Shown: one piece after another, positions 6,003-9,718 of the stretch
Position numbering within the stretch: the first letter of the stretch is position 1
Layout: each line of letters begins with the position of its first letter
NCBI GenBank assembly: GCA_964525625.1
Contig: CAZGKY010000077.1
Location: 1-9,718 of the forward strand
Direction of reading: 5' to 3'
Source of the DNA: Stramentimicrobium sp964525625
GTDB taxonomy: Bacteria > Atribacterota > Phoenicimicrobiia > Phoenicimicrobiales > Stramentimicrobiaceae
Length of the DNA stretch: 9,718 nt
The notes under the pieces: generated by a model
What the model saw: the letters and a program-made list of their open reading frames with translations, nothing else
What the model was told of the DNA's origin: nothing
Database searches by the model: none
Position numbers and translations under genes: made by a program

Positions 6003-7139
6003 ATGAAGACTATCCCTGAAAATTCGGAAAGTATTTCTCGCCTGACCGGAGAATTTATAGACTCAGGCTTAGAGTATGATTTTCAATCTTATATATTGCG
6101 GGAAACCATTCGCTATTCCCGAAGATATATATTGACTTTTGGTCTTCTCTTCCTATTATTTATCATTCCTGATTATTTTCTTATTCAAGATCAAAATAGA
6201 CTCACCATTATTTTCTTAATTAGAATTCTCTTTCTCTTAGTTTCTTTCCTCTACTTTCTCCATCTACCTTTTATGAAGCATTCCCTTTATCTCTTCTCGA
6301 CTATTTATGAATTAATTGCGGTAGTTCTTTTCTGGTGTTTATTTTACTTTTATGAACAGCCTGATTTAGTGATTCATCAGCAAGGACTAATTATTTTTAT
6401 CCTGGCTATTATTTTAATCCTGCACAATAGTTTTATTAATAAGGTATTGCTATCAATTCTGTTGACCTTTGGTTTTTTCTATATTGCTGCAGCAAGAGGC
6501 ATCCTTCCTTGGTCTAGTTACTCAACGGGTCTTATTACTTTTACCGTAATAATTATATTATTTTGTGCCTTAACTGCCCGCCTCATTAATCGACTCCAGA
6601 GAATCCAGTTTCAAAATACCCAGATCTTAGAAAGGTTGTCTATTACTGATACACTAACCAAGGCCTATAATAGAATGAAATTTAACCAGGATTTAGAAAA
6701 AGAAATAACACGTGCTCAGAGATACCACCTGTCCTTATCAGCTATTATGTTTGATCTGGATGGCTTTAAGGAAATTAATGATAAATATGGACATCTGGTA
6801 GGAGACCAGGTACTGATAGAACTCAGTTCTCAACTCAAGAGAATAATCAGAGTAAATGACCAGCTTTACCGTTTGGGTGGAGATGAATTTATTATTTTAC
6901 TTCCCAATACTACTCGGGAGGCAACCCTTCATATAGTAAAACGTATTCAAAATTCTCTCCAGAATGTTTCTTTTTTACCTGTTGATAAGGTTAGCTGCAG
7001 CTTTGGGGTTACTTCCTGGCAAGAAGATGATACGGTTAGCGGTTTTATGGATCGCGTGGACCAGTTATTGTATCAAGCTAAAAAGAGGGGCAAAGACTGT
7101 ATGGTATCAGATTTCTCTAAAATAGCTAAAAAACGCTAA
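6003..7139 (+). CDS. Membrane-bound diguanylate cyclase (six TM segments plus GGDEF)
   Basis: This 378-residue protein is predicted to make c-di-GMP from two GTP at the inner face of the membrane. A cytoplasmic leader (1-40) precedes about six hydrophobic helices (near 42-61, 67-88, 95-117, 125-142, 146-165 and 174-193), then a short linker helix. The GGDEF domain spans about 208-372. It has DTLTKAYNR, the metal/substrate motif DLDGFKEINDKYGH (D251, 251-264), intact GGDEF (292-296) and the inhibitory I-site R283-V-N-D286 at the proper five-residue distance. It is therefore predicted to be active and product-inhibited. The TM sensor is of no type I can name. The SD is weak (AGG 5988-5990, 12 nt from the ATG). 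A perfect TATAAT at 5959-5964 lacks a clear -35. No convincing terminator separates it from the helicase 155 bp upstream, so read-through is possible. Confidence 0.9.
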   Translation: MKTIPENSESISRLTGEFIDSGLEYDFQSYILRETIRYSRRYILTFGLLFLLFIIPDYFLIQDQNRLTIIFLIRILFLLVSFLYFLHLPFMKHSLYLFSTIYELIAVVLFWCLFYFYEQPDLVIHQQGLIIFILAIILILHNSFINKVLLSILLTFGFFYIAAARGILPWSSYSTGLITFTVIIILFCALTARLINRLQRIQFQNTQILERLSITDTLTKAYNRMKFNQDLEKEITRAQRYHLSLSAIMFDLDGFKEINDKYGHLVGDQVLIELSSQLKRIIRVNDQLYRLGGDEFIILLPNTTREATLHIVKRIQNSLQNVSFLPVDKVSCSFGVTSWQEDDTVSGFMDRVDQLLYQAKKRGKDCMVSDFSKIAKKR

Positions 7140-7396
7140 TTAATTTTAATTTATTTTTTTGAGGGATGAAAAAGATCATTAAAAAGTAGAAAATTGTTCT
7201 TGTTCAGGCCCGATATAGGACTAAAAAGAAGAAATTTATGGAATAATATAAATGGGAGTATTTTTGTTATCAAAAAGATATCTGCCCTTAGCAGATTGTT
7301 CTTGACCTTTATAAGTTTGTTGTGCAATATATATTATATATTTAGATTATGATTATATATTTTTTATATTACTGAGATAAAAGCAAGGTAGCTATT
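7140..7396. other. AT-rich intergenic region between the two GGDEF genes
   Basis: These 257 bp hold no gene, no GEMM-type aptamer and no GC-rich terminator stem. A T-run at 7153-7160 follows the first cyclase gene without a stem. The region ends in the promoter and SD of the next gene. Confidence 0.5.
7302..7331 (+). promoter_or_regulatory. Candidate promoter of the PAS-GGDEF-HD gene
   Basis: TTGACC (7302-7307) is followed after 18 bp by AATATA (7326-7331), with an extended -10 TGC just before it. The downstream sequence is so AT-rich that other -10 positions (TATATA from 7328) are equally possible. The start would be about 55-65 nt before ATG 7397, suggesting this gene has its own transcript. 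Confidence 0.4.
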
Positions 7397-8863
7397 ATGA
7401 AAAAGAAAGAAAAAAAGTTTGCCTCAGCCGAAAATGGTGAAGAGAAGAAAGAGGAAAAGAAAAGTAAAGATGAGGAGATATTTCTTGATTTAGCTGCAGT
7501 TATTCCAGGAGTAGTCTTTGCCTCTGATGTGGAGGGTAAAATTACTTTTATCAACAAAAAAGGTATTACTATGCTGGGTTATTCTGAAGAAGAATTAAAA
7601 GAAAAGACTATCTGGCAATTACTGACCAGTCCCGGGCAGGGAAACAGTAAAAATGAGGTGAAAAAATTTCTGCTTAGTGAAATGGATTATACTCAGGAAT
7701 ACTATTTAGTCCGCAAAGATCAATCTCTACTTCCAGTGGAGTTTCACGGTTCTTCAACCAGAGATGATCAGGGCAAACTGATTGGTTTTCGAGGCATTTT
7801 ATTGGATATCACTGCTCGAAAGGAATATGAAGAAAAAATAAAATATCTCAGTTTTCACGACAAATTAACTGGTCTTTATAACCGTGCTTATTTTGAGGAA
7901 GAACTCCAAAAAATGGATCATATTAGGAATCTTCCTCTTAGTATCATTATTGGTGATGTCAATAATTTGAAGATGATTAATGATACTTTTGGCCATCAAC
8001 ATGGTGATCAGCTCTTATGCCGCATTGCCGAAGTCTTAAGATCCTGTTTCCGGAAGAGTGATGTAATAAGCCGTTGGGGGGGTGATGAATTTAGTATTAT
8101 TCTTCCCAATACTACCAGAGAGAAAGGGATAGAGATTATTAATCGTATAAAAAAAGAGTGTTTGAGAAAAAGCACCCTTACTCTGCCCCTTAATATTTCT
8201 TTGGGAATTGCCACTAAAGAACATGATTTTGAGAATATCAATGCTATAGTCAGTGAAGCAGAAAGCAAAATGTATCGCTACAAGTTATTAGATAAACAGG
8301 CTTCTGATAGCGCTCTGATAGTTTCTATGGAGAAGGCTTTGCAACAAAAAAAATATGAAACAAAGAAATATCGACTGAATTTCATTGATTGTGCCATCAA
8401 GTTTGGTAAAGCTTTACAATTAGAAAAGAGAGAATTAGAGAAACTAAAATTATTATCAGCAATTTGTGATATCGGGAAGATTGCTGTAAGTGAAGAGATA
8501 ATTCTGAAGAAAGGTTGGTTGAGTGAAGAGGAATGGGAAGAGATTAAAAAACACCCGGAGATTGGTTTTCGGATTGCTAAATCTTCTTCAGAACTTAGTA
8601 ATATAGCTGATGCTATTTTGTACCATCATGAATTCTGGAATGGATGTGGTTATCCCCATAGAATTAAAGGAGAAGATATTCCGCTTCTTGCCAGAATTAT
8701 TCATATCATAGATGCCTATCAAGCTATGACCCACGATCGCCCTTATCGCCAGGCAATGAGCCAGGAGAAAGCCCTTGCCGAATTAAGAAAAGGACGGGAG
8801 ACCCAGTTTGACCCCATCTTAACCGATAAGTTTATTGCTATGATTACTTCCCAACCAAAGTAA
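7397..8863 (+). CDS. PAS-GGDEF-HD-GYP c-di-GMP signalling protein with degenerate HD-GYP site
   Basis: This 488-residue soluble protein has an SD (AAGG, 7385-7388) 8 nt before the ATG. Residues 1-27 are a charged Lys/Glu-rich tail. A PAS domain (about 28-140; GYSEEEL, GFRGILLDITARKEYEEK) should bind a ligand or cofactor. The GGDEF domain (about 150-300) has DKLTGLYNR, GDVNNLKMINDTFGH (D187), GGDEF (228-232) and I-site R219-K-S-D222, so cyclase activity is predicted. The HD-GYP region (about 310-485) keeps H386, H410-H411, GYP (418-420), RI (433-434), D439 and RPYR. However, the hallmark HD is C357-D358, the usual HHExWDG reads HHEFWNG (N415), the DxYDAMT motif reads DAYQAMT (Q442), and the early metal-ligand His is absent from ETKKYR (321-326). 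Phosphodiesterase activity is therefore doubtful, and it may be a binding or regulatory domain. No membrane segment or signal peptide is seen. Confidence 0.9.
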   Translation: MKKKEKKFASAENGEEKKEEKKSKDEEIFLDLAAVIPGVVFASDVEGKITFINKKGITMLGYSEEELKEKTIWQLLTSPGQGNSKNEVKKFLLSEMDYTQEYYLVRKDQSLLPVEFHGSSTRDDQGKLIGFRGILLDITARKEYEEKIKYLSFHDKLTGLYNRAYFEEELQKMDHIRNLPLSIIIGDVNNLKMINDTFGHQHGDQLLCRIAEVLRSCFRKSDVISRWGGDEFSIILPNTTREKGIEIINRIKKECLRKSTLTLPLNISLGIATKEHDFENINAIVSEAESKMYRYKLLDKQASDSALIVSMEKALQQKKYETKKYRLNFIDCAIKFGKALQLEKRELEKLKLLSAICDIGKIAVSEEIILKKGWLSEEEWEEIKKHPEIGFRIAKSSSELSNIADAILYHHEFWNGCGYPHRIKGEDIPLLARIIHIIDAYQAMTHDRPYRQAMSQEKALAELRKGRETQFDPILTDKFIAMITSQPK

Positions 8864-8963
8864 CTTACTCCCTCACTTTTTTAATCTGATTAGTTCCCAT
8901 AATTACCTAATTAAAAGAGAACTACCTTTCTTTGCATCTTATTTGCCATAAATGAATTTACTG

Positions 8964-8992
8964 TTGACAATAGTATTAAGATGTGTTATAAA
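8964..8992 (+). promoter_or_regulatory. Strong promoter of the TetR-family gene
   Basis: Consensus TTGACA (8964-8969), a 17-bp spacer, and TATAAA (8987-8992) with an extended -10 TG at 8984-8985. It is one of the best promoters in the window. The operator begins 1 bp after the -10 box. Confidence 0.8.
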
Positions 8993-8993
8993 G

Positions 8994-9018
8994 TAATAGA
9001 CTGACCGTCAGTCTATTA
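8994..9018. promoter_or_regulatory. Perfect 25-bp palindromic operator, likely TetR autoregulatory site
   Basis: TAATAGACTGAC (8994-9005), a central C (9006) and GTCAGTCTATTA (9007-9018) form a perfect inverted repeat with 12-bp arms. GACTGAC-type half-sites are familiar for TetR/AcrR-family repressors. It covers the predicted transcription start, so binding would block the promoter. It lies directly upstream of the regulator gene, hence inferred autorepression. Confidence 0.75.
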
Positions 9019-9038
9019 TTAGATAAGGTTATAGAAAA

Positions 9039-9718
9039 ATGAGAATAATTAAGAATCCCCATGAGCGAAAAAAAGAATTTTTAGCTATTGCCCGTAAACT
9101 ATTTTTTGCTAAAGGTTATGAACAAACTTCGGTTGATGAAATTATCAAAGCGGTGGGATTATCAAAAGGTAGTTTTTATTATTATTTTAAATCCAAAGAA
9201 GACCTATTAAATGAATTAACCAAAGATTTAATCGGTAATATTCTGGTACAAGTACAGAAAATTGTTAACAGCAATAATCTAAATGCTGTGGCCAAATTGA
9301 ATAAGGCCTTTGGTGCTATTGCTCTGGTAAAATTAAACAACATTGAACTTATTATGGCTTTACAGAAGGCTTTTTATGATGATCAGAATATTTATTTTCG
9401 GTATAAAGTATATCAGAATAGCACTGATATATTAGCTCCAGAATTTGCCAAGATAATCAAACAGGGAATTCGGGAAAGGTATTTTTCCACTCCCTACCCT
9501 GATGAGACTGCTCGGTTGTTTTTTGAATTATCATTTATTATTGGAGAAAGATTACCTAAATTAATCCTGGAAATAGACCAGAACCCGGATAATTTTAGCC
9601 AGATAATAAAGATACTGGAACATTACCAGATATCTATGGAAAGAATTATCGGTGCCCAAGAAGTGGACTGCCCCCCATCCACTGGACACATTGCTAAAAA
9701 AATAAGACTTCCGGTATA
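9039..9718 (+). CDS. TetR/AcrR-family transcriptional regulator, 3' end beyond window
   Basis: ATG 9039 has an SD (AAGG, 9025-9028) 10 nt upstream and stays open for 226 codons to the right edge. Residues about 9-57 are a textbook TetR DNA-binding domain: ERKKEFLAIARKLFFAKGYE, TSVDEIIKAVGLSKGSFYYYF (30-50) and KSKEDLL. The remaining helices form the ligand-binding and dimerisation domain, with no specific ligand motif I recognise. The length is already above the usual 190-215 residues, so the stop should be close. The incomplete last codon begins TA and could itself be the stop. The strong promoter and overlapping palindrome argue for autoregulation. Targets usually lie next door, often an efflux pump or a metabolic operon, and would be to the right of this window. 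Confidence 0.9.
   Translation, partial: MRIIKNPHERKKEFLAIARKLFFAKGYEQTSVDEIIKAVGLSKGSFYYYFKSKEDLLNELTKDLIGNILVQVQKIVNSNNLNAVAKLNKAFGAIALVKLNNIELIMALQKAFYDDQNIYFRYKVYQNSTDILAPEFAKIIKQGIRERYFSTPYPDETARLFFELSFIIGERLPKLILEIDQNPDNFSQIIKILEHYQISMERIIGAQEVDCPPSTGHIAKKIRLPV

Noticed and set aside
7328..7375. Long AT-rich alternating stretch before the PAS-GGDEF gene as an origin or special structure
   Set aside because: There are no DnaA boxes or iterons. It is better explained as a promoter-proximal AT-rich leader.
7369..8268. Minus-strand frames at 7369-7557, 8008-8268 and 8036-8224
   Set aside because: They are antisense to the PAS and GGDEF coding regions, with no SD or domain similarity.

Overview
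This is a low-GC bacterial window, about one third G+C by eye except for the first gene. It holds three complete large genes, two partial genes at the edges, and a regulatory region of about 1.1 kb. The Gram-positive-type LexA box (CGAAC-N4-GTTCG), strong AT-rich sigma-A-like promoters and SD-led genes suggest a Firmicutes-like or related anaerobic lineage such as Atribacterota. The phylum is an inference, since no rRNA or other marker gene is present.

Layout. (1) Positions 1-1467, minus strand: the N-terminal 489 residues of a secreted lipoprotein built from beta-rich extracellular modules. It is more GC-rich than the rest and runs off the left edge. (2) Positions 1468-2611: no convincing gene. 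On the minus strand, upstream of the lipoprotein and pointing at it, lie two cyclic-di-GMP-I (GEMM-I) riboswitch aptamers at about 2251-2370 and 1901-1990. Between them and the gene sit a widespread palindromic repeat (1583-1617) and a decayed tandem array of CAATGAC-like units (1610-1898). A 16-bp perfect inverted repeat brackets the whole block. (3) Positions 2556-2680: a strong stem-loop followed by an SD-led 22-codon hydrophobic ORF. (4) Positions 2715-5847, plus strand: a consensus promoter with a perfect LexA/SOS box over the expected start site. It drives a 1010-residue Ski2/Hel308-like helicase that ends in an OmpR/PhoB-type winged helix. (5) Positions 6003-7139: a six-TM diguanylate cyclase. 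(6) Positions 7397-8863: a soluble PAS-GGDEF-HD-GYP protein whose cyclase half looks intact and whose HD half has lost key residues. (7) Positions 8964-9718: a strong promoter, a perfect 25-bp palindromic operator and a TetR-family regulator cut by the right edge.

Two themes emerge. The first is a local c-di-GMP circuit: two predicted cyclases make the signal, and two aptamers for it lie in the leader of a cell-surface lipoprotein. That fits the common use of c-di-GMP to control adhesins and matrix proteins. The second is a DNA-damage-inducible helicase with an unusual DNA-binding tail. It sits between the c-di-GMP parts and has no visible regulatory link to them. The most novel items are the helicase/OmpR-wHTH fusion under SOS control and the tandem riboswitches with repeat material in the same leader.
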